Shown here: piece after piece, positions 18,832 through 27,447 of the stretch
How the letters are laid out: every line of letters begins with the position of its first letter
How positions within the stretch are numbered: the first letter of the stretch is position 1
Origin: Bacillus inaquosorum KCTC 13429
GTDB taxonomy: Bacteria; Bacillota; Bacilli; Bacillales; Bacillaceae
Assembly (NCBI RefSeq): GCF_000332645.1
Contig: NZ_AMXN01000002.1
Location: forward strand, 620,001 to 684,000
Reading direction: 5' to 3'
Length of the DNA stretch: 64,000 bases
The notes under the pieces: generated by a model
Database searches by the model: none
Told to the model about the DNA's origin: nothing
What the model saw: only the letters and a program-made list of their open reading frames with translations
Made by a program: the position numbers and the translations under genes

Positions 18832-18860
18832 AAAAAAAGAGGTTCCTGTCTGCAGGAACA
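18832..18860 (-). terminator. Terminator-like hairpin upstream of trmB
   Basis: GTTCCTG / CAGGAAC with a 4-base loop, followed on the minus strand by CCTC and seven T. It lies 102-130 bases before the trmB start, with no gene ending there. It could be an attenuator, or the end of a short unannotated RNA. Confidence 0.55.
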
Positions 18861-18934
18861 CTCCTTTCACATGTATAAAAACGCTCTGTTTTGAACAATT
18901 TAACCCGTAGGATACTGAAGGGATGTGTACCGTT

Positions 18935-19213
18935 ATGGGCTTACATTATGAGCATCAAGTTCATTTATTGAAGGATATATTGACTGACCATCAATTGGAC
19001 TGCTGCGGAACCGTCGCAGAGTACGAGCAGCTTGAGCGTGTGATTAAATCGCTGATGGCAAACACCGAGCTTGATTCAAACTTCAAAAACGTGCTGGAAG
19101 ATGTTTACCGTTACAGCCAATCAGGAATATCATCCAAATCCATCGACTCACACATACAAGAGCATCAGAACAGCCTGTCTCAATGGGTAGAGCAAATGGA
19201 TTCGTATTCCTGA
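18935..19213 (+). CDS. ytzH: YtzH, small conserved protein of unknown function
   Basis: 92 residues, soluble, acidic, predicted mostly helical, with two adjacent cysteines (DCCGT, about residues 21-25). The YtzH-like family has no known activity. The start is uncertain: the ATG at 18935 has AAGGGA 11 bases upstream, and an ATG at 18923 would add four residues but has only GGAT nearby. The stop codon ends exactly where the convergent ytmP stop begins, with no base between them. Confidence 0.82.
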   Translation: MGLHYEHQVHLLKDILTDHQLDCCGTVAEYEQLERVIKSLMANTELDSNFKNVLEDVYRYSQSGISSKSIDSHIQEHQNSLSQWVEQMDSYS

Positions 19214-20023
19214 TTATTCAACGATACGTTTCATGAGAATATGCAGTTCTTCCATTGCATCATGGAATTCCTTATCATTGCCTTTTGCTTTATGCCACGC
19301 AATGAAAGTGATTGTTTCAGATAACACATACCAAGCCATTCGTAACCGCAGGCCTTCCGTTAACTCAATGCCGTACATGCTCAGCCAGCTCTCCCAAGCT
19401 GGCTTTTCGACGTAGTGGTACAGCAAAGGCCCGAGATCCATCGCCGGATCAGCGATCATGGCGCCGTCCCAGTCAATTAAATACAGCTGGTTGTCTTCAG
19501 ACAATAGCCAGTTATTATGATTGACATCACAATGGCAAACGACTTTCTCACCGAAATGCACTTCATGCAGATGTTCTTCTAAATACTTGATTCCTTCTTG
19601 AATCAGCGGCGAAGATTGCTGCACAGCAAATACAGCCTGCTTCAGCTGAGACAGAAGAGCCCCCGGGTTCAGCGGTTCTTTTCCAAGTCTTTTCAGCATG
19701 TCCAGCAAGGCTTTTGATGTGTGTATTTTACGAAGCAATTCAGCTACGGGCCGTCCGCTCATATCTTTAGGCTTCAGCTCTCTGCCGGTCATCCAGTGCT
19801 GAGCCGTAATGACGTCTCCATTTTCCATCCGTTTTGTCCAAACCAGCTTCGGAACAATGCCTTCGGCGGATAAAACAGCTAAAAAAGGTGAGCTATTACG
19901 TTTTAAAAAAAGCTGCTGCCCGTTATGTTTCGCATAATATGCATCTCCTGTAGCTCCTCCGGCGGGGAAGATCTCCCAATCGCTACCTAGTAATTGTCCC
20001 AACCAGTTCATATCAATGTTCAA
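19214..20023 (-). CDS. ytmP: YtmP, aminoglycoside/choline-kinase-like phosphotransferase
   Basis: 269 residues with a protein-kinase-like small-molecule kinase fold. Catalytic loop CHCDVNHNNWLL (HxD....N) and the metal-binding LIDWDGAMIADPAMDLG are intact, and the ATP-binding Lys is probably in LFLKRNSS. It probably phosphorylates a small alcohol such as choline or a related compound; the real substrate is unknown. I report the TTG at 20023; the ATG four codons in (20011) is an equal candidate, as neither has a strong ribosome site. No terminator separates it from ytzH. Confidence 0.85.
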   Translation of the reverse strand: MNIDMNWLGQLLGSDWEIFPAGGATGDAYYAKHNGQQLFLKRNSSPFLAVLSAEGIVPKLVWTKRMENGDVITAQHWMTGRELKPKDMSGRPVAELLRKIHTSKALLDMLKRLGKEPLNPGALLSQLKQAVFAVQQSSPLIQEGIKYLEEHLHEVHFGEKVVCHCDVNHNNWLLSEDNQLYLIDWDGAMIADPAMDLGPLLYHYVEKPAWESWLSMYGIELTEGLRLRMAWYVLSETITFIAWHKAKGNDKEFHDAMEELHILMKRIVE

Positions 20024-20110
20024 CCCATCATTTCTTAAAATATTTTAGAATAAAGGCTAATCGTCTCTAGTCTATCCAGCGAGTGCCTTTTTCGTACGAA
20101 TCGTATGAAA

Positions 20111-20163
20111 ATAAAAAAGACAGCTATTGAGAGTCTCATATGCTAATCAATAGCCGTCCTTTA
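20111..20163 (-). terminator. amyX terminator
   Basis: AAAGGACGGCTATTGA pairs with TCAATAGCTGTCTTT on the minus strand around a 16-base loop, followed by a T-run. It ends the ytlPQR-amyX unit. Confidence 0.85.
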
Positions 20164-20190
20164 AATTTTAGCGCTATAGCACAAACTTCG

Positions 20191-22347
20191 TCAAGCAAAA
20201 CTCTTAAGATCTGATGCTAAATATAAGATAACCGTTCCGATGCCGTTTACCGCAACCGCTTTCTTGATTTCTTTCGGGTCATGCTGAAAACCTGATGTAT
20301 CACTTAAAAGCCGGTACGTTTTGTCGTTTGGCAGCTTCCATTCCATGGAGTCCGGACTCGCGTGATGGATGACGATAATGTCTTCCCATTCGTCAACCGC
20401 ACCGAGATCATAAAGCCTGTATGCGATGAGGTGCTTTTTTAGCGTCAAACATTCGAGATGGCGCTGGATGTCTGCAGCCGATCTGAGACGGAATGCCGGA
20501 TGCGTTTTTCTCAGCGAGATCAGCCTGCGGATATAGTCAACATCTTCTTTGAACGTTTCACGCCGATCCCAATCCAGCTGGTTGATGCTGTCACTGGATT
20601 GATAGCTGTTTTCCACTCCGTGCTTCGTCCGGAAAAATTCCTGTCCGCTGTGAATAAACGGCACCCCCTGGGCAAGCAAGATAATCGAGGCAGCCAGCCT
20701 TTGCCTGCTTCTCTTTCGGCTGTCAGTTTCTTGAGAAAGCGCAACGCTCATTTTATCCCAAAAGGTGTGATTGTCGTGTGACTCGACATAATTGATAGAC
20801 TGGCTGGGTTCAGGAACAACCGGTGCTAATGCCTTCCATCCGGAAGACCCGGCAATCCCATGCATAACGGTTTCAGATGCTTCACCGTTTCCGAGCGCAA
20901 AGCCGGCAGCCGTGAGGTGAAAGGTGTTCCCTTTCACAGCGTCACGAAACGTATCATTAAAAAAGCCGATGCCCGGCATTTTTGAAGCGTTCGGCAAGGT
21001 GGCTTTCTGTTCATGCGGCAGCGGTGTAGCCAAATCCCATCCTTCCCCAAAAAGCAGGATTCCGGGCTTTACCGCAGCTGCTTTTTCTTTGATATAAAGC
21101 ACGGTATCAATATCTAAAATGCCGAGCAGGTCAAAGCGAAAGCCGTCCGCATCGTATTCCTCAAGCCAGTAGATGACGCAATCCGCAATGAACTTTCTCG
21201 CCATCCGCCTTTCTGACGCGATGTCATTGCCAACGCCGGTGCCGTTTGACGGCATCCCAAATTCGTCATGCCGAAAAAAATAACCGGGCACTGTCTTTTC
21301 AAAGGGGGAACTCTCCCTCTCATACACGTGGTTAAAAACGACATCCAGAATGACTCGCAGGCCATGCTGGTGAAGGGTTTTGATCATTTGTTTTAACTCT
21401 GTTTTTCTTGTTTGAGGATCATGAGGGTTTGAGGCATAGCTTCCCTCCGGGGCAAAAAAATGAAGCGGGTTATATCCCCAATTATAAGCATCAAGCGGCT
21501 TCTCTTCATCAACTCCGGCAAAATCATTCACCGGCAGAAGCTCTACATGCGTAACACCAAGCTCTTTTACATACGCCAGTCCGGAAGAACAGCCATTTGT
21601 GGTTTGCGTATCGGTTTCCGTCAGCGCTAAGTATTTTCCTTTGTTTTTCATGCCACTGTTTTTATGGATGGAGAAGTCGCGGATGTGCATCTCATAGATG
21701 ACGGCATCCACAGGGTTTGAGAATGGTTTGACTGAGTCAGCCCATTTCATTTGATCCGGGCGCAGGACGACGCCCTTCTCTCCATTTAGCGTCACTGCTT
21801 TTGCATACGGGTCAACGGTTTCCGTCCACTCTGAATTGTTGCAGATACAGAACACATACTCATACCCGTGGAGATCGCCGGTGACAGTAACGGTGTAGAC
21901 GCCTTTTTCCATCCGAATCATTTGGAATGTGCGCCCGCTTTTATTCGGATGTGAAAGCTTGACAGCAGCTGAGGATGCGGCAGGCGCCCATACTTTAAAT
22001 TCAGTATAATCCGCAGTATAAACAGCCCCCAGCTCTCCGTCATAATAAAATGCATCATCAAACGCATCCGTCCGGATGACCGCGCCAATTTGGAGATCCG
22101 TTTTGTCGCCGCTGGACGCTCTGACGGCATGTATTTTTCCGAATGTCACCGGATGATCGGATACGCAGACGTATTTGTATTTTCCTTCAAGGCGGTATTC
22201 CTCCCTGACAGCCAGAGGAAAATCGGTTGTATCTGTCTCAAGCCGAAACGGCGGTGTCATGATTTCTTTTTGTTCAGCAGGAATTAAAACGGTAATGACA
22301 TTCATATCATCGACATACGCTTCGAAGCTTCGGCGGATGCTGACCAT
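20191..22347 (-). CDS. amyX: AmyX, pullulanase (GH13)
   Basis: 718 residues. N-terminal carbohydrate-binding-like domains (about 1-220) precede a GH13 barrel. Seen are the pullulanase signature YNWGYNP and the four GH13 regions: DVVFNHV, GFRFDLLG (nucleophile Asp), LLFGEGWD (acid/base Glu) and VESHDNHT. It cuts alpha-1,6 branches of pullulan and related dextrins. There is no signal peptide, so it should work on imported oligosaccharides. The ATG at 22347 has GGAGGA 11 bases upstream; the GTG at 22356 is too close to that site. Last gene of the ytlPQR-amyX unit. Confidence 0.96.
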   Translation of the reverse strand: MVSIRRSFEAYVDDMNVITVLIPAEQKEIMTPPFRLETDTTDFPLAVREEYRLEGKYKYVCVSDHPVTFGKIHAVRASSGDKTDLQIGAVIRTDAFDDAFYYDGELGAVYTADYTEFKVWAPAASSAAVKLSHPNKSGRTFQMIRMEKGVYTVTVTGDLHGYEYVFCICNNSEWTETVDPYAKAVTLNGEKGVVLRPDQMKWADSVKPFSNPVDAVIYEMHIRDFSIHKNSGMKNKGKYLALTETDTQTTNGCSSGLAYVKELGVTHVELLPVNDFAGVDEEKPLDAYNWGYNPLHFFAPEGSYASNPHDPQTRKTELKQMIKTLHQHGLRVILDVVFNHVYERESSPFEKTVPGYFFRHDEFGMPSNGTGVGNDIASERRMARKFIADCVIYWLEEYDADGFRFDLLGILDIDTVLYIKEKAAAVKPGILLFGEGWDLATPLPHEQKATLPNASKMPGIGFFNDTFRDAVKGNTFHLTAAGFALGNGEASETVMHGIAGSSGWKALAPVVPEPSQSINYVESHDNHTFWDKMSVALSQETDSRKRSRQRLAASIILLAQGVPFIHSGQEFFRTKHGVENSYQSSDSINQLDWDRRETFKEDVDYIRRLISLRKTHPAFRLRSAADIQRHLECLTLKKHLIAYRLYDLGAVDEWEDIIVIHHASPDSMEWKLPNDKTYRLLSDTSGFQHDPKEIKKAVAVNGIGTVILYLASDLKSFA

Positions 22348-22372
22348 CGGAAGCACTCTCCTCCAAACACGT

Positions 22373-23302
22373 TTATGTTTTGATCCTTAGGGGCGAAGGA
22401 CTCGATGCCAGACGAAACGGGGTGGTGCCCATGATTTCTCCGTCAGCATGGAACGGAATTTTGTCCTTCGTGTAAAACGTAATGTCCTTTGTTTTAAACA
22501 TCGTAACGCCGTCCATCTTTGTATGCTTTCCAAATGCCATCAGACATAAAAGCCAATATTTTTTGAAAAACGGCTGGTTTTCAACGATCACGATATCAAA
22601 TGCCTTCTCGCGCGGATTTGCAAGCGGCGCCGCCTTCATGCCGCCCCCGTAAAATGGGTGGTTGGATACAATCGCAAACCAGACATCATGAAATTCGTGC
22701 GTCTCACCTTCCGTTGTACAGGCTAACGAAAACGGCTTAAAGGTCGCCGAGGCGTGCAAATGGGAAAGCGGATACACAAGAAATCGAAGGCGGAGAAAAA
22801 GAAAAACCCGTCTCAAAGGAAATTCCATCGCCTTTTTATTGACATATGCGTCAAAACCAATTCCGATATGATTCATAAAATAAAGAACGTGTGATTTATC
22901 TTGAAGGAAATTTACGCTTCCTAAATGGAAGGTTCGGGTTAACGGACGCTTCAGCTTTTTGATTTCCTGCATCAGATCGATTTTTTTAATAGAGAATCCT
23001 CGCGCAAAATCATTATACGCGCCCGCCGGCACAAAGCTCAGTTCTATATCGTCAACATCTTTCAGCCCGTTGACAACCTCATGCATCGTTCCGTCTCCGC
23101 CAATGACAATCAGGCGCTTCAGCTTATATTCCTGTATCGTTGAAATCTGTCTGGCGAGCACTTCGGCGTGCCCGGGATGTTCAGTTAAAAATGAGCGGTG
23201 CTCAATTTTCCGTTTGATTAATTCCTTTTGAATAGACTTCCAAACACGCAGGCCGTTTCGATGTCCTGCTGTCGGATTAATAATAAAAAACCAATGGCTC
23301 AT
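22373..23302 (-). CDS. ytlR: YtlR, diacylglycerol/lipid kinase-like protein
   Basis: 309 residues of the DAGK catalytic family. The nucleotide loop GGDGTMHEVVNGL (about 67-79) and the N-terminal FFIINPTAGHRNG are typical, and the C-terminal YNDFAR and FHADGEIMG motifs are present. It probably phosphorylates a lipid or lipid-like alcohol, but the substrate is not known. ATG chosen with AGGTG 6 bases before it. It lies 25 bases upstream of amyX and 48 downstream of ytlQ, in one apparent operon. Confidence 0.9.
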   Translation of the reverse strand: MSHWFFIINPTAGHRNGLRVWKSIQKELIKRKIEHRSFLTEHPGHAEVLARQISTIQEYKLKRLIVIGGDGTMHEVVNGLKDVDDIELSFVPAGAYNDFARGFSIKKIDLMQEIKKLKRPLTRTFHLGSVNFLQDKSHVLYFMNHIGIGFDAYVNKKAMEFPLRRVFLFLRLRFLVYPLSHLHASATFKPFSLACTTEGETHEFHDVWFAIVSNHPFYGGGMKAAPLANPREKAFDIVIVENQPFFKKYWLLCLMAFGKHTKMDGVTMFKTKDITFYTKDKIPFHADGEIMGTTPFRLASSPSPLRIKT

Positions 23303-23350
23303 CTTTCTCACCTGCTTATGTTATGAGAAAACCGCTCAAATCGTTCTCTT

Positions 23351-24265
23351 TTACTCCAGCCACTCTTGTCTGCGATAGGAGTCAGACATGCAGTAAGACA
23401 ATAGAGCCTTTGCAGCCTTTACCTGATGATGTTTAATCGGAGCCGTGTTTTTCTTCTGCCGCTCAATCCATTCCTCCGCGCCCCGCTTATCCGCTATTTC
23501 TAAGCCGAATGGCGGCTCGGGGTAATCAATGTACGACGTTCTGCTCAGAAGCAATTTTCGAACCGGAATATCAGCCTGTTTTTCCTTTATGATCTTTGAC
23601 ACGACGGAGTCAGTGCGAAACAGGCTCAGCCCCGGATTTAACACTGATGCAGTCTGAGAGGCTGTTTTCTTCTCCCAAAAACGATTTTTAGACCCTATGT
23701 ACACACTGTCTTCCTCCGCCTCTAAAAAAGAAACGCAATAAATGTCAAGCGGGGAAATAATCACAATGCTTAATTCAACCGCCGCCTGCTGAATTTGCAG
23801 CACGGGCTTATACATAATGAAATAAGAATCAGGCAGCTGCTGGGTCAGATAACGCAAAATGCGGTCCTGCTTCACCTGGTTTGAGAGATGAGATATTTCT
23901 GCTAGAGTTGAGCTTGCCCATTTGAGCTGAAAGTCATATAAATGCCTTTTATAAAATGAAGCAAGCGCCATCCTGCTCTTCGGCAGCCTTACATGTAAAT
24001 CGTCTTCTTCCTCAAACCATTGGTGTCTCTCTTCTTGTATATCGGCTTTTATCTCTTCTTTTCTTCTTTTCAATGAAAATTTTTTTCGTTTCTGCACCGG
24101 CTCCGGCTCTTCGGCACTGGCTTGTCTTTCTTCATGCTGGCGCTCCGCTGCTTCTAATAGTGAAAGCCAGCGCTCTTTTTTCAGCCTTACAAACTGGTTG
24201 ATATAATGGTACGGATCAAGCTCATATCTCGATATATAATCATGAATTTTGATGATTTGTGCCAT
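23351..24265 (-). CDS. ytlQ: YtlQ, protein of unknown function
   Basis: 304 residues, soluble, with no motif I recognise. Residues about 30-90 are highly charged (Lys/Arg/Glu) and look like a coiled coil or flexible linker. The middle part ([22 protein letters not shown]) resembles the nuclease-related fold of some NERD-like or competence-type proteins, but this is weak. It starts at an ATG with GGAG 9 bases upstream; a TTG seven codons earlier is possible. It lies 25 bases after ytlP. Confidence 0.85.
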   Translation of the reverse strand: MAQIIKIHDYISRYELDPYHYINQFVRLKKERWLSLLEAAERQHEERQASAEEPEPVQKRKKFSLKRRKEEIKADIQEERHQWFEEEDDLHVRLPKSRMALASFYKRHLYDFQLKWASSTLAEISHLSNQVKQDRILRYLTQQLPDSYFIMYKPVLQIQQAAVELSIVIISPLDIYCVSFLEAEEDSVYIGSKNRFWEKKTASQTASVLNPGLSLFRTDSVVSKIIKEKQADIPVRKLLLSRTSYIDYPEPPFGLEIADKRGAEEWIERQKKNTAPIKHHQVKAAKALLSYCMSDSYRRQEWLE

Positions 24266-24290
24266 GTTTGTTTCTCCACTCCGCAATGAA

Positions 24291-24842
24291 TTAAGATAAA
24301 TGAAATTTAAATATTTCCTCGTACTTTGGTGATTGATTCAAGTGTATTTGAAAGAGCGAAAACCGTTCAGTCATCATCGAAACCTCGCCGCTTTCAAACG
24401 GAACATGTGCCGGAAATCCTTCTTCGCCTGTCCATTTTCTAGCCAGCGTCATATGGGGGTGATACGGTCTTTTTTCCACTTGAAAGCCGGCTTGAAGAAC
24501 AGCCTGTTTCGTATGTTCTCGCAACATTTCAAGCGTTTTGTTTTTCTTTGGCTCCAGGTGTAAAACACGCGGCCTTCTGCGGTCGCCGAATACATCTATT
24601 TTGCCAAACTCAATTGGAAACGGATCGGTTTCTGAAGCAATCGCAGCAAGCGAACCCTCAAGCTGCTGGATTTGTGTCTCATCCGCCGCTCCGAGAAAAA
24701 TTAACGTAATATGATAGTCAAGCGGGTGCACCCATTTTTGAAACGTCAAAACCGGCTCGTTTTTCGCAGCCCGGTAAATCGGATTCGCAATTCCCTCAGG
24801 AATGGGAACGCCGATGAAATAATGAGGCCGTGTATCTGGCAT
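24291..24842 (-). CDS. ytlP: YtlP, RNA 2',3'-cyclic phosphodiesterase (2H family, ThpR-like)
   Basis: 183 residues of the 2H phosphoesterase family, often annotated as 2'-5' RNA ligase. Both catalytic HxT motifs are present: HIT in [10 protein letters not shown] and HMT in [10 protein letters not shown]. Proteins of this type open 2',3'-cyclic phosphates on RNA; the cellular target here is unknown. The ATG has GGGAG 10 bases upstream, and a longer upstream frame lacks a ribosome site. First gene of the ytlPQR-amyX unit, divergent from ytkP. Confidence 0.9.
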   Translation of the reverse strand: MPDTRPHYFIGVPIPEGIANPIYRAAKNEPVLTFQKWVHPLDYHITLIFLGAADETQIQQLEGSLAAIASETDPFPIEFGKIDVFGDRRRPRVLHLEPKKNKTLEMLREHTKQAVLQAGFQVEKRPYHPHMTLARKWTGEEGFPAHVPFESGEVSMMTERFSLFQIHLNQSPKYEEIFKFHLS

Positions 24843-24990
24843 CCGTCTGACACTCCCTTCTTTAACAGCTATTATTTTATCAATAAAGAGGCTGTGCGGA
24901 TAGAGGAACAGTGTATGAAAACACTCTCGCACAAACGTTTATTATGTTAGGATATTATATGACACTTGTTTTATTCAGAAAGGAATGACA

Positions 24991-25926
24991 ATGTTGAAAA
25001 TCGTTGAAAATACAGCTGATCTGATAGGAGATACACCGCTTGTGAGATTGAATCGGCTTCAGCCGGAAAACGCGGCACAAGTCTATTTAAAGCTTGAATT
25101 TTTCAATCCGAGCGGCAGTGTGAAAGACAGAGCCGCTTATCAAATGATCATAGAAGCAGAACAAAACGGTCTGCTCAAGCCGGGCTCAGTTATTATAGAG
25201 CCAACAAGCGGAAATACTGGAATCGGGCTCGCCATGAATGCGGCGGCACGCGGATATAAAGCGATCTTAGTCATGCCTGATACGATGACGAAGGAACGGA
25301 TCAACCTTCTTAAAGCTTACGGCGCAGAGGTTGTATTAACACCCGGAGCGGAAAGAATGCCGGGCAGCATCAAAAAAGCGAAGGAGCTAGCCGAACAAAT
25401 TCCGAACAGCTATATACCAATGCAGTTCGATAACACCGCCAATCCTGACGCGCACCGGAAAACGACGGCGCCTGAAATTGCCCGGGCAATAGAGGAAATC
25501 GGAAAACCGCTCGGCGCTTTTGTCGCCTCTTCCGGAACGGGCGGAACCATTACCGGAACAGGTGAAGCGCTCAAAGAGCTTTTCCCGGATATCACGGTTC
25601 ATGTTGTCGAACCTGCGGGTTCTCCTGTATTATCCGGAGGAAAACCCGGCGCCCATAAGCTTGTAGGGACGAGCCCGGGCTTCATTCCACCGATTTTAAA
25701 TCAAGACGTATATGATGAAATTATCAAAATCTCTGATGAAGACGCCTATACGACGACAAGACGCCTCGCTGCTGAAGAAGGAATTCTTGTCGGGCCTTCG
25801 TCAGGTGCTGCCTGCTTCGCGGCAATCGAAACAGCAAAACGCCTCTCTCCTGACCAAGTTGTGGTCTGCATGACAGCCGATACAGGAGAACGGTATTTAT
25901 CAACTGATTTATGGTCATTTGTTTAA
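24991..25926 (+). CDS. ytkP: YtkP, cysteine synthase-like PLP enzyme
   Basis: 311 residues of the fold-type II PLP family (CysK-like). PLP-binding Lys in NPSGSVKDR (about 40-48), the substrate loop PTSGNTG, the phosphate-binding SSGTGGTITG and a C-terminal GPSSGAA are all present, so it should be active as an O-acetylserine (thiol) lyase or a relative. B. subtilis has other CysK-type enzymes, so the real substrate is uncertain. The second ATG is used because AAAGGA lies 6 bases before it. Confidence 0.92.
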   Translation: MLKIVENTADLIGDTPLVRLNRLQPENAAQVYLKLEFFNPSGSVKDRAAYQMIIEAEQNGLLKPGSVIIEPTSGNTGIGLAMNAAARGYKAILVMPDTMTKERINLLKAYGAEVVLTPGAERMPGSIKKAKELAEQIPNSYIPMQFDNTANPDAHRKTTAPEIARAIEEIGKPLGAFVASSGTGGTITGTGEALKELFPDITVHVVEPAGSPVLSGGKPGAHKLVGTSPGFIPPILNQDVYDEIIKISDEDAYTTTRRLAAEEGILVGPSSGAACFAAIETAKRLSPDQVVVCMTADTGERYLSTDLWSFV

Positions 25927-25963
25927 AAAAAGGACTGGCTTCAGAAGAAGCCGGTCCTTTTAT
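25925..25963. terminator. Bidirectional terminator ytkP / ytjP
   Basis: AAAGGACTGGCTT / AAGCCGGTCCTTT with a short loop and one wobble pair; T-runs on both sides. Confidence 0.88.
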
Positions 25964-27351
25964 TTTGCAAGTTCGTAGATTGCCTGCGCATATAACGCTG
26001 TCGATCTAAGCAGGTCATCAATTTCAATATATTCATCCTTTTGGTGTGCGCTGTCAGGACGTCCGGGGAAGAGCGGGCCGAACGCGACACCTGCTTTTAA
26101 AGATCTGGCATAAGTCCCCCCGCCGATTGAGATTAAATCAGCTTTTTTTCCCAGCTGGCCTTCATAAACCTTTTGCAGGGTTTTGACTAACGGATGATCT
26201 GCTGACACATGATGCGGCTTGCTGTCTTTGAATTCTCCAAGCTCAAATTCAGATGCGCTCTCGAATGCATCGCGGATCACTTTGCTTTCTGCGGTCACAG
26301 GATAGCGGATATTGATTCCGAGCTCGCCTCCTTGCCCTTCCGTATAGCGCAGTGTTCCGACATTTAATGTCAGCTCGCCGCTGATTTCATCCTCGCAGTC
26401 GATGTTCAGTTTCTTCCCTCTTGTATCGTTTGAGAACTTGTCTGTCACGACTTGCACAAACCGCTGTCCTGCATCGTCAAGCTCAGCCTGCTGCAGAAAT
26501 TCACATAATAAAATGCCGGCATTGATTCCATTGTTCGGTTCCATCGCATGGCAGGAAACCCCGTACATACGCAAAATAAGCTGGCCGTTCTTTATTTCAG
26601 CTTCCCCTTTTTGATCTGTCGTGCGAAGCATGTTTTTAAATGAAGCAAGTATCTCTTCTTTTTTCGGCCCTTCAATGACAGCTTCTGCAGCGTCAGGCAC
26701 CATATTCAAGCGAAGGCCTGACTGAAACGAGACAAGCACTGCCTCTGAATCGGCTTGGTTTGAGCGGTGCGGGATAAGTAAAGAAGCATCAATGATCCCT
26801 TTTTCCGCGTTAATAATCGGAAAATCGGCGTCAGGCGCAAATCCCAGCGTTGGCATTTCTTCATGCTTGAAATAATGCTCCACGCATCTCCAATCGCTTT
26901 CTTCATCTGTTCCGATAATGATTCTGACACGCTTGGACAGCGGCAAATTCATATCTTTCACGATTTTCAGCGCGTAGAATGCCGCCATCGTCGGGCCTTT
27001 GTCATCAATGGCGCCCCTTGCATAAATCCGTCCGTTGCGGATATCAGCTGAAAACGGATCACTCGTCCAGCCGTCTCCTGGCGGCACGACGTCAACATGG
27101 CAAAGTACGCCGACAATGTCATCGCCCTCGCCCCATTCAATATGGCCTGCGAAGCCGTCAAGATTTTTTGTTGTAAAGCCTTCTTTTTCTCCAAGCTCCA
27201 GCAATGAAGTCAGGCTGGCGTTTACACCTTCTCCAAACGGTTTGCCGGGTCCGGCGGTTGTTTCATCCATTACACTGTTGATTTTCAAAAATTCCTGCGT
27301 ATCACGAATTAAATCCTCTTTTTTTCTGATCACTTCAACTTCCCAGTTCAT
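25960..27351 (-). CDS. ytjP: YtjP, M20-family dipeptidase (PepV-like)
   Basis: 463 residues of the M20 dinuclear-zinc peptidases, closest to PepV dipeptidases. Metal ligands appear in LCHVDVVPPGDGW, GAIDDKGP and GTDEESDW, with the late GGGTYAR loop and a C-terminal His in PDSAHQKDEY. It probably hydrolyses dipeptides in the cytoplasm. I chose the ATG with GGGGA 5 bases before it; the track start 11 codons upstream has no ribosome site. Divergent from pbuO, convergent with ytkP. Confidence 0.93.
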   Translation of the reverse strand: MNWEVEVIRKKEDLIRDTQEFLKINSVMDETTAGPGKPFGEGVNASLTSLLELGEKEGFTTKNLDGFAGHIEWGEGDDIVGVLCHVDVVPPGDGWTSDPFSADIRNGRIYARGAIDDKGPTMAAFYALKIVKDMNLPLSKRVRIIIGTDEESDWRCVEHYFKHEEMPTLGFAPDADFPIINAEKGIIDASLLIPHRSNQADSEAVLVSFQSGLRLNMVPDAAEAVIEGPKKEEILASFKNMLRTTDQKGEAEIKNGQLILRMYGVSCHAMEPNNGINAGILLCEFLQQAELDDAGQRFVQVVTDKFSNDTRGKKLNIDCEDEISGELTLNVGTLRYTEGQGGELGINIRYPVTAESKVIRDAFESASEFELGEFKDSKPHHVSADHPLVKTLQKVYEGQLGKKADLISIGGGTYARSLKAGVAFGPLFPGRPDSAHQKDEYIEIDDLLRSTALYAQAIYELAK

Positions 27352-27397
27352 AACGATCCCCTTTCCGCAAGAAATGACTTGCAAAAACCAAATAAAA

Positions 27398-27432
27398 CGA
27401 ATAATATTAATGGTGTTTTGTTAAAACGTTCG
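27398..27432 (+). promoter_or_regulatory. Candidate PurBox pair upstream of pbuO
   Basis: CGAA at 27398-27401 and TTCG at 27429-27432, both set in A/T-rich arms, form an inverted pair 27 bases apart, near the spacing of B. subtilis PurR sites. Each box lacks one of the two central C bases of the AWWWCCGAACWWT consensus. pbuO is a known PurR target. Confidence 0.45.
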
Positions 27433-27447
27433 TAATTGGAGGATACT

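Noticed and set aside
18731..18898. 56-codon upstream extension of trmB
   Set aside because: The frame passes through a terminator-like hairpin, has no good ribosome site and does not resemble the TrmB family.
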